Source of the DNA: Microbacterium sp. zg-B96
Lineage (GTDB): Bacteria; Actinomycetota; Actinomycetes; Actinomycetales; Microbacteriaceae
DNA: 64,000 bases
Assembly (NCBI RefSeq): GCF_030246865.1
Contig: NZ_CP126738.1
Span: 1,240,001-1,304,000, forward strand
Reading direction: 5' to 3'
The notes under the pieces were generated by a model, which did not search any database, was not told the origin of the DNA, and saw only the letters and a program-made list of their open reading frames with translations. Position numbers and translations under genes: made by a program. This document shows, one piece after another, positions 1-8,331 of the stretch; the stretch's first letter is position 1; the number at the start of each line of letters is the position of its first letter.

Positions 1-225
1 TTGCACGGCCGACTTCTTCGCCGGGGGATCGGAGGCGTTGAACGGCCCGCCGCCGACGAAGATCCCCGAGATCGAGTCGAGGTCGACATCCCCCAGCGGG
101 CCGGCTTCGAGCCGCACGCGCACGAGGTCGCGCTCGTCCAGACCGGTGTATCGGAGGAACAGTGCGTACTCATCGTCGGCGGGGACATCTTCGGGTCGCG
201 TGGCCAACAGCAGAAAGGGCTTCAT
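1..225 (-). CDS. Glutamine amidotransferase, class I-like (3' part outside window)
   Basis: Reading leftward from ATG at 225 gives 75 residues that run off the window edge. The start MKPFLLLATRPED and the segment GIFVGGGPFNASD (about residues 54-66) resemble class I glutamine amidotransferase domain proteins related to the GMP synthase amidotransferase subunit. The catalytic Cys, His and Glu would lie in the missing part, so activity cannot be judged. A TAGACT box at 239-234 lies eight bases before the ATG, suggesting a leaderless or nearly leaderless transcript. It is divergent from the dehydrogenase at 344. The family call rests on the N-terminus only. Confidence 0.6.
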   Translation of the reverse strand, partial: MKPFLLLATRPEDVPADDEYALFLRYTGLDERDLVRVRLEAGPLGDVDLDSISGIFVGGGPFNASDPPAKKSAVQ

Positions 226-233
226 CGCGCCCG

Positions 234-239
234 AGTCTA
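234..239 (-). promoter_or_regulatory. -10 box for the amidotransferase gene
   Basis: TAGACT on the minus strand, eight bases upstream of the ATG at 225. No clear -35 was seen. Confidence 0.45.
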
Positions 240-343
240 TTGCCCGGTCGTGGTCTTGCCGGAACGGGACACCCGCGGCCTATCCTGACTGGTGACGGCC
301 GCTCGCCTCGCGGCCGCGACAGCGACGTCGCAGGGAGAACCCC

Positions 344-1264
344 ATGTCCACCATCGCCTTCATCGGCCTCGGCCACATGGGCGCGCCGATGGCCGCCCAC
401 CTGGTCTCGGCCGGGCACACCGTGCGCGGCGTCGACCCCGTGCCCGCCGCGCGCGAGGCGGCGGCCGGTCGCGGCATCCAGGTCGTCGACACCGTCGCAG
501 ACGCGCTGGCGGGCGCGGATGCCTGCCTGACGTCGCTGCCCGGACCCGGTCAGGTGCGCGAGGTGTATGGGGGAGCGGGCGGAATCTTCGCCCTGGCGGC
601 ATCCGGCACGCTGCTGCTGGACACCTCCACCGTCGACGTCGGCACGTCGCGGTGGTGCCACGACGAAGCCGACGCGCGCGGACTCCCCTTCGTCGACTCG
701 CCGATCTCCGGCGGTACCGCCGGAGCCGAAGCCGGAACCCTGGCGGTCATGCTGGGCGGTCACCCCGACCACATCGAGCGTGCGCGCGCCGTCGTGGAGC
801 CGATGGCACGGGCGGTGATCGCCTGCGGCGAGGCCACCAGCGGCATCGCCGCGAAGCTGGCGAACAACATGATGCTGTTCATCAGCGTGATGGCGATGTC
901 GGAGGGCTCGCAGCTGGCCGAACGGCTGGGGCTGGACCCGCAGGTGTTCTGGCAGGTGGTGGATGCCTCGTCGGGGCAGTCGTGGGCGCAGCGCACCTGG
1001 TATCCCGTGCCCGGCGTCGTGCCCACCGCCGCGGCCAACCACGACTTCGATGCCACATTCTCCGCCGACCTGGCCCGCAAGGACTGCGGGCTTGCAGTAC
1101 AGGCGGCGGAGGCCACCGGCGTCAACCTGCCCGCCGCCCGGCTGGCGCTGGCCCAGCTGGACCGCCTCGCCGCCGAAGGGCTCGGCCACAAGGACTGCAC
1201 GCTCGTGGCGAAGTTCGCCTCGCCCGACGGCACCCTGCGCGGGTGGGGCGGTGAGTCGGCCTAG
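344..1264 (+). CDS. 3-hydroxyisobutyrate dehydrogenase-like NAD(P)-dependent oxidoreductase
   Basis: 306 residues, the usual length for the beta-hydroxyacid dehydrogenase family. A Rossmann glycine motif GLGHMGAPMA sits at residues 8-17, the substrate-binding SGGTAG at 122-127, and the catalytic Lys in KLANN at 171. The family oxidises 3-hydroxyisobutyrate (valine catabolism) or related acids such as tartronate semialdehyde in the cytosol. No valine-degradation genes lie nearby, so the substrate is open. A TATCCT box at 281-286 is a candidate -10, and GGGAGA precedes the ATG. The next gene follows after 75 bp. Confidence 0.82.
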   Translation: MSTIAFIGLGHMGAPMAAHLVSAGHTVRGVDPVPAAREAAAGRGIQVVDTVADALAGADACLTSLPGPGQVREVYGGAGGIFALAASGTLLLDTSTVDVGTSRWCHDEADARGLPFVDSPISGGTAGAEAGTLAVMLGGHPDHIERARAVVEPMARAVIACGEATSGIAAKLANNMMLFISVMAMSEGSQLAERLGLDPQVFWQVVDASSGQSWAQRTWYPVPGVVPTAAANHDFDATFSADLARKDCGLAVQAAEATGVNLPAARLALAQLDRLAAEGLGHKDCTLVAKFASPDGTLRGWGGESA

Positions 1265-1339
1265 CATCCGCGGCGACTGGGGGCAACGGCGGGGGAGAGT
1301 CCCGCGGGGCGGGTTAGGGTCGGATCAGGAGGTCATTTC

Positions 1340-1570
1340 ATGGCTATTGCACGAATGCACGGAGGTCCGCTGGACGGGCAGATTCTTCCCCTGGAAGATC
1401 CCGCACTGGACCAGTTGATCCTGCCGTACAGCGAGACGCAGGTCGTCTACGCGCGCGAAGGATCGCTCGACAAGACCGGTGACGACGACGGCCCTACCGA
1501 GGCCGCGTTCCGTTACGTCGAGGCGCAGGACGACATCGACCCCGACCGCGACGACCAGGACGAGCCGTAA
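1340..1570 (+). CDS. Small acidic conserved-type hypothetical protein
   Basis: 76 residues with a strong AGGAGG ribosome binding site seven bases before the ATG and a TAGGGT box at 1315-1320. The N-terminal part contains MHGGPLDGQ and LPY segments; the C-terminal 25 residues are mostly Asp, Glu and Gln. I do not recognise a catalytic motif or membrane segment. The stop codon lies three bases before the CYTH gene start, so the two are probably cotranscribed. Function unknown. Confidence 0.7.
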   Translation: MAIARMHGGPLDGQILPLEDPALDQLILPYSETQVVYAREGSLDKTGDDDGPTEAAFRYVEAQDDIDPDRDDQDEP

Positions 1571-1573
1571 GGG

Positions 1574-2236
1574 GTGGCTTCCACCCCCGAATCCGGTAGC
1601 GCAGACGAACCGACCCGTTCCCTCGAGGTCGAGCGCACCTACGACGTCGACGAGAGCACCCCGCTTCCGGACTGGACGTCGCTACCCGGTGTCGCCACGA
1701 TCGGCGACGCCGAACGGCGAGATCTTGACGCGCGCTACCTCGACACCGCCGAGCGGCAGTTGGCCCTCGGCGGTGTCGCGGTACGCCGTCGCACCGGCGG
1801 GCCCGATGCCGGCTGGCATATCAAGATCTCGAGCCCCGAGGGCAAGCACGAGTGGGCGTGGCCCCTCGACGCCGAACCCGACGCCGACGCGATAGACGTG
1901 ACGGTTCCCGCGGCCGTGGTCGACGCTCTCGCGGCGTGGGCACATCCGCCGTTCACCGCGCTCGCCCGCATCCGCAACGCCCGGGTCGCCTATGCGTTGC
2001 GCGACGCCGCCGGTGCCGTGGTGGCGGAGTTCGTCGACGACCGCGTCACGGCCCGCGATGAGCGGGCCGGCACCGAGGCGTCGTGGCGGGAGTGGGAGCT
2101 GGAACTCGGCCCCGCCGCCCCGACCGATCCCACCGAACGGGCCGCGCTGTTCGCGGCGGCCGACGCGCTGGTCGCAGCCATGGGCGGGCGCCCCGCGGCA
2201 TCCGCTTCCAAGCTCGCCCGAGCACTCGGCGCCTGA
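1574..2236 (+). CDS. CYTH domain protein (triphosphate tunnel metalloenzyme family)
   Basis: 220 residues from a GTG start three bases after the preceding stop. The segment SLEVERTYDVD at about residues 15-25 is the N-terminal ExExK-type signature of CYTH proteins, followed by a DARYLDT segment and charged beta strands ending with a C-terminal KLARAL. The family hydrolyses inorganic or nucleoside triphosphates in a basic tunnel. Here the last signature position appears to be Thr instead of Lys (EVERT), which would affect phosphate binding. No CHAD domain is attached. The exact substrate is unknown. Confidence 0.75.
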   Translation: MASTPESGSADEPTRSLEVERTYDVDESTPLPDWTSLPGVATIGDAERRDLDARYLDTAERQLALGGVAVRRRTGGPDAGWHIKISSPEGKHEWAWPLDAEPDADAIDVTVPAAVVDALAAWAHPPFTALARIRNARVAYALRDAAGAVVAEFVDDRVTARDERAGTEASWREWELELGPAAPTDPTERAALFAAADALVAAMGGRPAASASKLARALGA

Positions 2237-2248
2237 CGCTCGAACCCC

Positions 2249-2299
2249 GTTAACGCACCGACGCCGCCCCGATCGTGGGGGCGGCGTCAGTGCGTTAAC
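2249..2299. terminator. Bidirectional terminator between CYTH gene and lpdA
   Basis: An outer perfect arm GTTAACGCAC (2249-2258) pairs with GTGCGTTAAC (2290-2299), and an inner GC-rich stem GACGCCGCCCC pairs with GGGGCGGCGTC around a short loop. It sits between convergent genes and has no long T tract, as is common in high-GC actinobacteria. Confidence 0.75.
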
Positions 2300-2306
2300 G
2301 CTGAGG

Positions 2307-3707
<1,401 letters not shown>

Positions 3708-3717
3708 GAATCCAAGC

Positions 3718-4362
3718 CTAGTCCTCGTCGGGGCGCCGGTCCCCGCTGTCGGCGGCGGCCTCGCGGGTGCGCTGCAGGTCGCGCCGGCGGCGGGCGCGGG
3801 AGATCAGCAGGTACGCGACCACCGCGATCACCGCGGCCAGCACGACACCGGCGATCGTCCACAGCAGGGCGGGGGGAGTGCTGCCGGTCTCCGGCGTTGC
3901 CGTCGAGGTCTCCGCGGCCGTGCCGTCGCAGTCGGCCGGTGCGGGGGTGGCCGCGGCGTCGCCGGCGCCGACGGTGAACGTGAACTGGTCCTCGGTGGGG
4001 TGGCCGTCGCTGGAGGTGATCTTCCACGTCACCGTGATCACACCGGTCGCCGTTCCCTGCAGAGCCTGGGTCACATCGGTGCCGTCGACGACGGGATCGC
4101 CGGCGGTGAGGTCTGTGCAGGCGGCATCCGTCACCGCCATGAGGGTGGCCCCGGGCTCGTCGATCGGGAAGTTGCTGAAGGTGAGTGTGACCTGTTCGGG
4201 CAGTGCATCCACCGTGGCGCCGATCGCGGGATCGCTGGCGATGAGCCCGTCGTGGGCGGACGCCGCACCGGCGGAGCCGAGCACGGCCATCAGGGCCAGT
4301 CCGGCGGCGGCGGCGATGAGGGCGGCACGACGCGTGAGCGATGCGTAAATTCCTGGTGACAT
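3718..4362 (-). CDS. CopC-like copper resistance protein, membrane-anchored
   Basis: 214 residues. A signal peptide (RR at 11-12, hydrophobic to about 33) ends at ASA (34-36), leaving mature N-terminal HDGL. In the CopC family that first His helps bind Cu(II). A CopC-type beta sandwich follows ([28 protein letters not shown]), then a Pro/Thr linker, one C-terminal membrane helix at about 163-187 and a charged tail. It probably binds copper outside the membrane. An alternative GTG at 4365, just before the ATG, is seven bases from a TAGGCT box. A CsoR-like palindrome lies immediately upstream, and the divergent neighbour is a copper-storage-type protein. Confidence 0.85.
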   Translation of the reverse strand: MSPGIYASLTRRAALIAAAAGLALMAVLGSAGAASAHDGLIASDPAIGATVDALPEQVTLTFSNFPIDEPGATLMAVTDAACTDLTAGDPVVDGTDVTQALQGTATGVITVTWKITSSDGHPTEDQFTFTVGAGDAAATPAPADCDGTAAETSTATPETGSTPPALLWTIAGVVLAAVIAVVAYLLISRARRRRDLQRTREAAADSGDRRPDED

Positions 4363-4376
4363 CACCCGCCCGAGCC

Positions 4377-4389
4377 TACCCTGGGGGTA
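4377..4389. promoter_or_regulatory. Candidate CsoR-type copper operator
   Basis: Perfect dyad TACCC-TGG-GGGTA. It abuts the copC -10 box (TAGGCT on the minus strand, 4378-4373) and lies upstream of a TACCAT box (4412-4417) that could serve the divergent storage-protein gene. The form resembles GC-rich CsoR operators of actinobacteria. The assignment to CsoR is inference. Confidence 0.5.
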
Positions 4390-4467
4390 TCGCGCGACCA
4401 GCGGCCGTCCTACCATGACGGCAGGCGGGTCACCTGCCCGCTCGACTCGGATGAAGAGAGGTGCGGG

Positions 4468-4863
4468 ATGGACGCCAGAATGATGGATGCCATGTCCCAG
4501 GACATGATGTCGATGCCCGGCATGGAAACGATGGACATGTCGCTGATGCAGGCGTGTCTGGATGCGTGCGCGGCCTGTGAGCAGGCTTGCACGGTCTGCT
4601 CGATGCAGATGATGGACTGTGCGCCGTTCTCGATGAACTGCGCCGACATGTGCAACACGATGATGCGCTCGATGCTGCGCATGCAGGGGATGACCCCCGC
4701 GGCGATGATGGCGATGCTGGATGCCTGTATCGCGATGTGCCTGGCAACCGAGGACATGTGCCTGCCTCACGCCGAGACGAGCGAAGTCTGCAAGATGTGC
4801 GCACAGTCGTGCCGTGCGTGCGCCGACGCCTGCCAGGCCATGAAGGAGTCGATGGCCGTCTGA
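4468..4863 (+). CDS. Four-helix-bundle copper-binding protein (Csp/DUF326-like)
   Basis: 131 residues, by my count with 16 Cys and 29 Met. Cys occur in helical patterns such as CLDACAACEQAC and CKMCAQSCRACADAC, typical of DUF326/Csp proteins that line the core of a four-helix bundle with thiols and load many Cu(I) ions. No signal peptide or Tat motif is visible, so it is probably cytosolic, like Csp3-type proteins. GAGAGGTG precedes the ATG. The N-terminal 27 residues are unusually Met-rich. Divergent from copC across a shared copper-type operator, it probably stores or buffers Cu(I). Confidence 0.85.
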   Translation: MDARMMDAMSQDMMSMPGMETMDMSLMQACLDACAACEQACTVCSMQMMDCAPFSMNCADMCNTMMRSMLRMQGMTPAAMMAMLDACIAMCLATEDMCLPHAETSEVCKMCAQSCRACADACQAMKESMAV

Positions 4864-4874
4864 GTCGAGCGGGG

Positions 4875-5240
4875 TTACGCCGCGTCTGCGTCGAGTGCGG
4901 CGATGTTGAACCAGCGCGTGCCGACGGCGAGCACGTGGTAGCGCCGGTGCACCGCGACCGGGGTGCCGGCGGGAGCGACGTGGGCCGCGCCCGCACCGCT
5001 CCACACCTGCAGTGACTCGCCGTCGGTGACGGTGTGCACGGTCAGCGTGCCGGCTGCGGCATCCGCGTCCGTCACGATCGCGTCTGCCCACTCCAGGGGC
5101 GTGGCCGAGGCCAGCCGGGCCTGGATGAGGTGCACCGCATGGCCCGGCGCGAACACCGAGCAGGACTGACCGTGGACGCACATGCAGACGGCCTGGTCGC
5201 GCACCTCGAGGGGCTGACTGCGGCTGCTGTGGATCGACAC
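4875..5240 (-). CDS. Hypothetical protein with N-terminal Cys cluster
   Basis: 121 residues from GTG at 5240 with AGGACT upstream; a TAGCCT box at 5270-5265 is a possible -10. The segment VCMCVHGQSCSV at about 18-29 has three Cys and a His that could bind metal; the rest is a small Ala/Val/Thr-rich beta-type domain with no motif I recognise. It converges with the copper-storage gene (11 bp between stops). A link to copper is only suggested by position and the Cys cluster. Confidence 0.6.
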   Translation of the reverse strand: MSIHSSRSQPLEVRDQAVCMCVHGQSCSVFAPGHAVHLIQARLASATPLEWADAIVTDADAAAGTLTVHTVTDGESLQVWSGAGAAHVAPAGTPVAVHRRYHVLAVGTRWFNIAALDADAA

Positions 5241-5408
5241 GGGGGAGTCCTTTCGCGGTTGGTCAGGCTACGGTACGTCTCAGCGCCCGTTCACGGCACC
5301 CGACGTGACACATGACGAAACACGGGCGGCACCCGGTGGGAGCGAAGTCGCCAATCCGCAGTCGCGTGGGGCGGCGCATCCACTAGGCTGAACAGGAGAG
5401 GAGGCAGC

Positions 5409-5903
5409 GTGGACGAGAACAGCCGGCGAGAGCACGGAAGCATCCATCGCGACGCGGGGGATGCGCATACGCCTGCGGGCGGATCCGACACGACGCAGAC
5501 TTTCGGGCACGATTCCGACCTCTCCTTCATCCCCTTCGGCAGTGACCTGACCGAGGCGGAGCTTGAGGCCATCGCCTCGCTCCCGTCGCGGTCCGCACTG
5601 CTCATGGTGCGTTCGGGCCCCACCGCCGGTGCGCGGTACCTGCTCGACAACGATGTCGCCACGATCGGCCGGCATCCTGAAGCCGACATCTTCTTCGACG
5701 ACGTCACCGTCTCGCGTCGTCACGCCGAGGTCACTCGCACCGGTCTGGTGTTCGAGATCGTCGACCAGCGCTCGCTGAACGGGACGTACGTGAACGGCGA
5801 GCGGGTCGACCGCGCCGTGCTCACTGATGGTGCCGAAGTGCGGATCGGAAAGTTCCGACTCAACTACTTCGTCTCGCCGATTGACCGCGCGGCAGGGGAT
5901 TGA
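5409..5903 (+). CDS. garA: FHA-domain signalling protein, GarA/OdhI-like
   Basis: 164 residues from GTG at 5409, preceded by AGGAGGCA. A disordered N-terminus contains SDTTQTF at 27-32, in the position of the phospho-threonine motif of GarA/OdhI. The FHA domain spans about 64-153 with IGRHPEADI, SRRHAE (102-107) and NGTYVNG (124-130), the phosphothreonine-binding loops. In mycobacteria and corynebacteria this protein, unphosphorylated, inhibits 2-oxoglutarate dehydrogenase and stimulates glutamate metabolism; Ser/Thr kinases release it. The next gene overlaps its stop by one base (TGATG). A PASTA kinase is encoded at 19241-21181. Confidence 0.85.
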   Translation: MDENSRREHGSIHRDAGDAHTPAGGSDTTQTFGHDSDLSFIPFGSDLTEAELEAIASLPSRSALLMVRSGPTAGARYLLDNDVATIGRHPEADIFFDDVTVSRRHAEVTRTGLVFEIVDQRSLNGTYVNGERVDRAVLTDGAEVRIGKFRLNYFVSPIDRAAGD

Positions 5904-6586
5904 TGGCGCAGGTCGCACCCCGCGGGCGTTCCACGCCGGCGGGCTATCTCAGCATCGGTCAGGTCCTTGCGCGACTGGCCCCCGAATTCCCCTCACTGAC
6001 CAGCAGCAAGCTGCGCTTCCTTGAGGTGCAGGGCATCGTCACGCCCACCCGCACCGAGTCGGGGTACCGCAAGTTCTCTGGCGGCGACCTCGAACGGCTG
6101 CGCCTGGCACTGTCGCTCCAGCGCGACCACTACATGCCGCTGCAGCGCATCCGCGAGGTTCTCGACGAGCGCGACGCCGGCCACGACATCGGTGCGCTCA
6201 TGCCGCCGTCGATCACGTCGACGCCGCGCCGGTACCGTCGCGACGAGCTCATCCTCGCCGCCGGTGCCGAGTCGAGCCTGCTCGGGGACGCGATCACGGC
6301 GGGCCTGCTCGCCGGCGCGGACTCGTACGACGAGCGGGCGCTGACCCTGCTGCGCGCGCTCGCGGGACTTGCCGAACACGGCATCCAGCCCCGTCACCTG
6401 CGTTCGCTGCGCCAGAGCGCCGAACGTGATGTCGCGCTCGTGGAGACCGCCCTGGCCCCGATGCTGCGACGAACGGATGCCACCGCGCGCGCCCGCGCCG
6501 GCGAACTGGCACCCGAACTCGTGCGACGACTGGACGAGTTGCGCACCGCATTCGTGCTGACGGCGCTCGAGAGAATCACCCCGTAG
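5903..6586 (+). CDS. ftsR: MerR-type transcriptional regulator, FtsR-like (Rv1828 family)
   Basis: 227 residues from the ATG that overlaps the garA stop. An N-terminal winged helix of MerR type runs from about residue 14 to 80 (LSIGQVLARLAPEFP, SKLRFLEVQGIV, GYRKFSGGDLERLRLAL), followed by a helical C-terminal region. Position right after garA matches Rv1828 of Mycobacterium tuberculosis and FtsR of Corynebacterium glutamicum, which acts on ftsZ expression. That role here is inferred from family and context; a MerR-like dyad lies before ftsZ at 37582. Confidence 0.8.
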   Translation: MAQVAPRGRSTPAGYLSIGQVLARLAPEFPSLTSSKLRFLEVQGIVTPTRTESGYRKFSGGDLERLRLALSLQRDHYMPLQRIREVLDERDAGHDIGALMPPSITSTPRRYRRDELILAAGAESSLLGDAITAGLLAGADSYDERALTLLRALAGLAEHGIQPRHLRSLRQSAERDVALVETALAPMLRRTDATARARAGELAPELVRRLDELRTAFVLTALERITP

Positions 6587-6679
6587 CGCGACACGCCGCC
6601 GCCCATACGCGGATGTCATTGCCGCTGCCCGATTGCTCATCTAGCGTTGACGTACTGCCCGAACAGTGAGGAGGTGAGC

Positions 6680-7225
6680 ATGACCGCTGGCGACTTGGCC
6701 GACGGCCAGCCCTTCTCAGCTGACCTCCTGTTCACCGATGGCCTGCCCCAGATGGACGATGAAGTCGGTTACCGTGGCGCCCAGGCGGCGCGCGCAGCAG
6801 GCATCACGTACCGTCAGCTGGACTATTGGGCGCGCACCGAGCTGGTCGAGCCGACCGTGCGCGGCGCCTCCGGATCCGGTTCGCAGCGCCTCTACGGCTT
6901 CCGCGACATCCTCGTGCTCAAGCTCGTCAAGCGGCTGTTGGACACCGGCATCTCGCTGCAGCAGATCCGTACCGCGGTCGACCAGTTGCGAGCAGCGGGC
7001 ATCCGCGATCTCGCCGGGACGACGCTGATGAGCGACGGTGCCTCGGTGTACCTGTGTACGTCGAACGACGAGGTCATCGATCTGGTCAGCCGCGGACAGG
7101 GCGTCTTCGGCATCGCCGTGGGCAAGGTGCTTCGCGAGGTGGAGTCGACGCTCGTGGACTTCGACGGGCAGTCGCCGGACCCGGTGGACGAGCTCGCCGC
7201 GCGCCGCTCCCAGCGCACCGCCTGA
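6680..7225 (+). CDS. MerR-type transcriptional regulator, ResR-like (Rv1830 family)
   Basis: 181 residues. ATG at 6680 follows GAGGAGGTGA, making this start better than a longer one at 6647. A winged helix covers about residues 30-100 (YRGAQAARAAGITYRQLDYWARTELVEP, RLYGFRDILVLKLVKRLLDTGISL), followed by a short alpha/beta tail. It matches the second MerR gene of the garA locus (Rv1830, called ResR/McdR), linked to growth and division control in mycobacteria. In mycobacteria a bifunctional-nuclease-domain gene (Rv1829) separates the two regulators; here they are only 93 bp apart with nothing between. Confidence 0.75.
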   Translation: MTAGDLADGQPFSADLLFTDGLPQMDDEVGYRGAQAARAAGITYRQLDYWARTELVEPTVRGASGSGSQRLYGFRDILVLKLVKRLLDTGISLQQIRTAVDQLRAAGIRDLAGTTLMSDGASVYLCTSNDEVIDLVSRGQGVFGIAVGKVLREVESTLVDFDGQSPDPVDELAARRSQRTA

Positions 7226-7230
7226 CCCGC

Positions 7231-7418
7231 GAGTGAGTATTCCTGCTCGCGAGTGAGTATTCGTGCCCTCGAGTGAGTATTCGTGCTCGCGAGTGAGTAC
7301 TCGTGCCCTCGAGTGAGTACTCGCGACGGTGGACGGATGCCGGGTCGGACCGTCCAGCGGTGCAGCGAATACTCACTCGGCAGCGTGAATACTCACTCGG
7401 CAGCGTGAATACTCACTC
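7231..7418. repeat. Five direct plus three inverted 20-bp-period repeats
   Basis: The 10-mer GAGTGAGTAT (or ...TAC) occurs at 7231, 7251, 7271, 7291 and 7311, exactly 20 bp apart. The spacers alternate between GCTCGC-type and GCCCTC-type, so there is also a 40-bp higher-order unit. The reverse complement ATACTCACTC occurs at 7369, 7389 and 7409, again 20 bp apart. Between the arms is a small hairpin, TGGACGG (7330-7336) with CCGTCCA (7350-7356). The array fills the gap between the convergent resR-like and parA-like genes. Confidence 0.95.
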
Positions 7419-7427
7419 GGCAGTGGG

Positions 7428-8237
7428 TCAGGCGCGGGCTTCGGCGGGGTCGGGGATCCGGCCGGTGCGCATCACGCGGTCCAGCAGCGCGTCGAAGTCG
7501 GCGGCGAGCTCCTGCGCGGAATCGCCCGGCCAGATGTGCAGCGGCTTCGCGGCACCCTGCGCCTGCTGCAGCGACGTGCGCTCCGGCAGCTGCGGCGACA
7601 GCACGAGCGGGCCGAACATGTCGCGCAGTTCCTTGATGCGGAACTGGTGCTCGATCGACTGCGGGCGCACCCGGTTCACGACGATGCCCAGTGGCTGCAG
7701 GCGCGGGGACAACCCGCGGCGGATCTCCTCGATCGCACGCAGCGCGCGGTCGGCGGCGGCGACGGAGAACAGTCCAGGCTCGGTCACGACGATCACACGG
7801 TCCGATGCCGCCCACGCGGTGCGCGTGAGGGCATTCAGCGACGGCGCGCAGTCGATCAGCACGAGGTCGTAGTCGGGCTCGATCGTCGCGAGTGCCTCTT
7901 CGAGCTTCCAGACGTCGCGCACACTCGGGTGCGGGCCGTCGAAGTTGATCGCCGAGGGGCTACCGATCATCACGTCGATCGTGCCGGGGTGCACCTTCGC
8001 CCAGCCGCTGGAGGTGATCGCCTGACGGACGACCTTCTCCTTCGGGTTGGCCAGCACATCGGCGACGTTCAGCCGGCCGGCCACCTGGATGTCCATCCCC
8101 GTCGACACGTCGGACTGCGGGTCGAGATCGACGACGAGGGTTCGAACACCGCGAGCGAACGCAGCGGATGCGAGCCCCAGTGTGACCGTCGTCTTGCCGA
8201 CCCCGCCCTTGAGTGAGCTGACGGAGAGTACGTGCAC
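7428..8237 (-). CDS. ParA-family ATPase (orphan)
   Basis: 269 residues from GTG at 8237. Deviant Walker A KGGVGKTT at 10-17, then VVDLDPQSD near 35-43 and LVLIDCAPSL (Walker B-like) mark a ParA/Soj-type ATPase that dimerises on ATP and may bind DNA non-specifically. No parB gene is next to it, so it is probably not the chromosomal parA. A TAACGT box at 8251-8246 is eight bases before the GTG, so the message may be leaderless. Its 3' end faces the repeat array at 7231-7418. The cargo is unknown. Confidence 0.85.
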   Translation of the reverse strand: MHVLSVSSLKGGVGKTTVTLGLASAAFARGVRTLVVDLDPQSDVSTGMDIQVAGRLNVADVLANPKEKVVRQAITSSGWAKVHPGTIDVMIGSPSAINFDGPHPSVRDVWKLEEALATIEPDYDLVLIDCAPSLNALTRTAWAASDRVIVVTEPGLFSVAAADRALRAIEEIRRGLSPRLQPLGIVVNRVRPQSIEHQFRIKELRDMFGPLVLSPQLPERTSLQQAQGAAKPLHIWPGDSAQELAADFDALLDRVMRTGRIPDPAEARA

Positions 8238-8245
8238 AGAGGTCT

Positions 8246-8265
8246 ACGTTACCGTCCCCTAGGCT
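8246..8265. promoter_or_regulatory. Divergent -10 boxes of parA-like gene and pyc
   Basis: TAACGT on the minus strand (8251-8246) points to the parA-like gene; TAGGCT on the plus strand (8260-8265) points to pyc, leaving a leader of about 60 bases. Confidence 0.4.
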
Positions 8266-8331
8266 GGGAGCACACTCAGGCACTTCGGGCGTACGACGAC
8301 GCACGCTCCGGTCATCCCACGTGAGGTGAGC

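Noticed and set aside
5900..5902. TTG start for the FtsR-like gene
   Set aside because: The ATG at 5903 overlaps the garA stop in the common TGATG coupling arrangement and is the simpler start.
7231..7418. Possible CRISPR array
   Set aside because: Repeat unit and spacer are only 10 bp each, the spacers alternate between two forms, the second half is inverted, and no cas genes are near.
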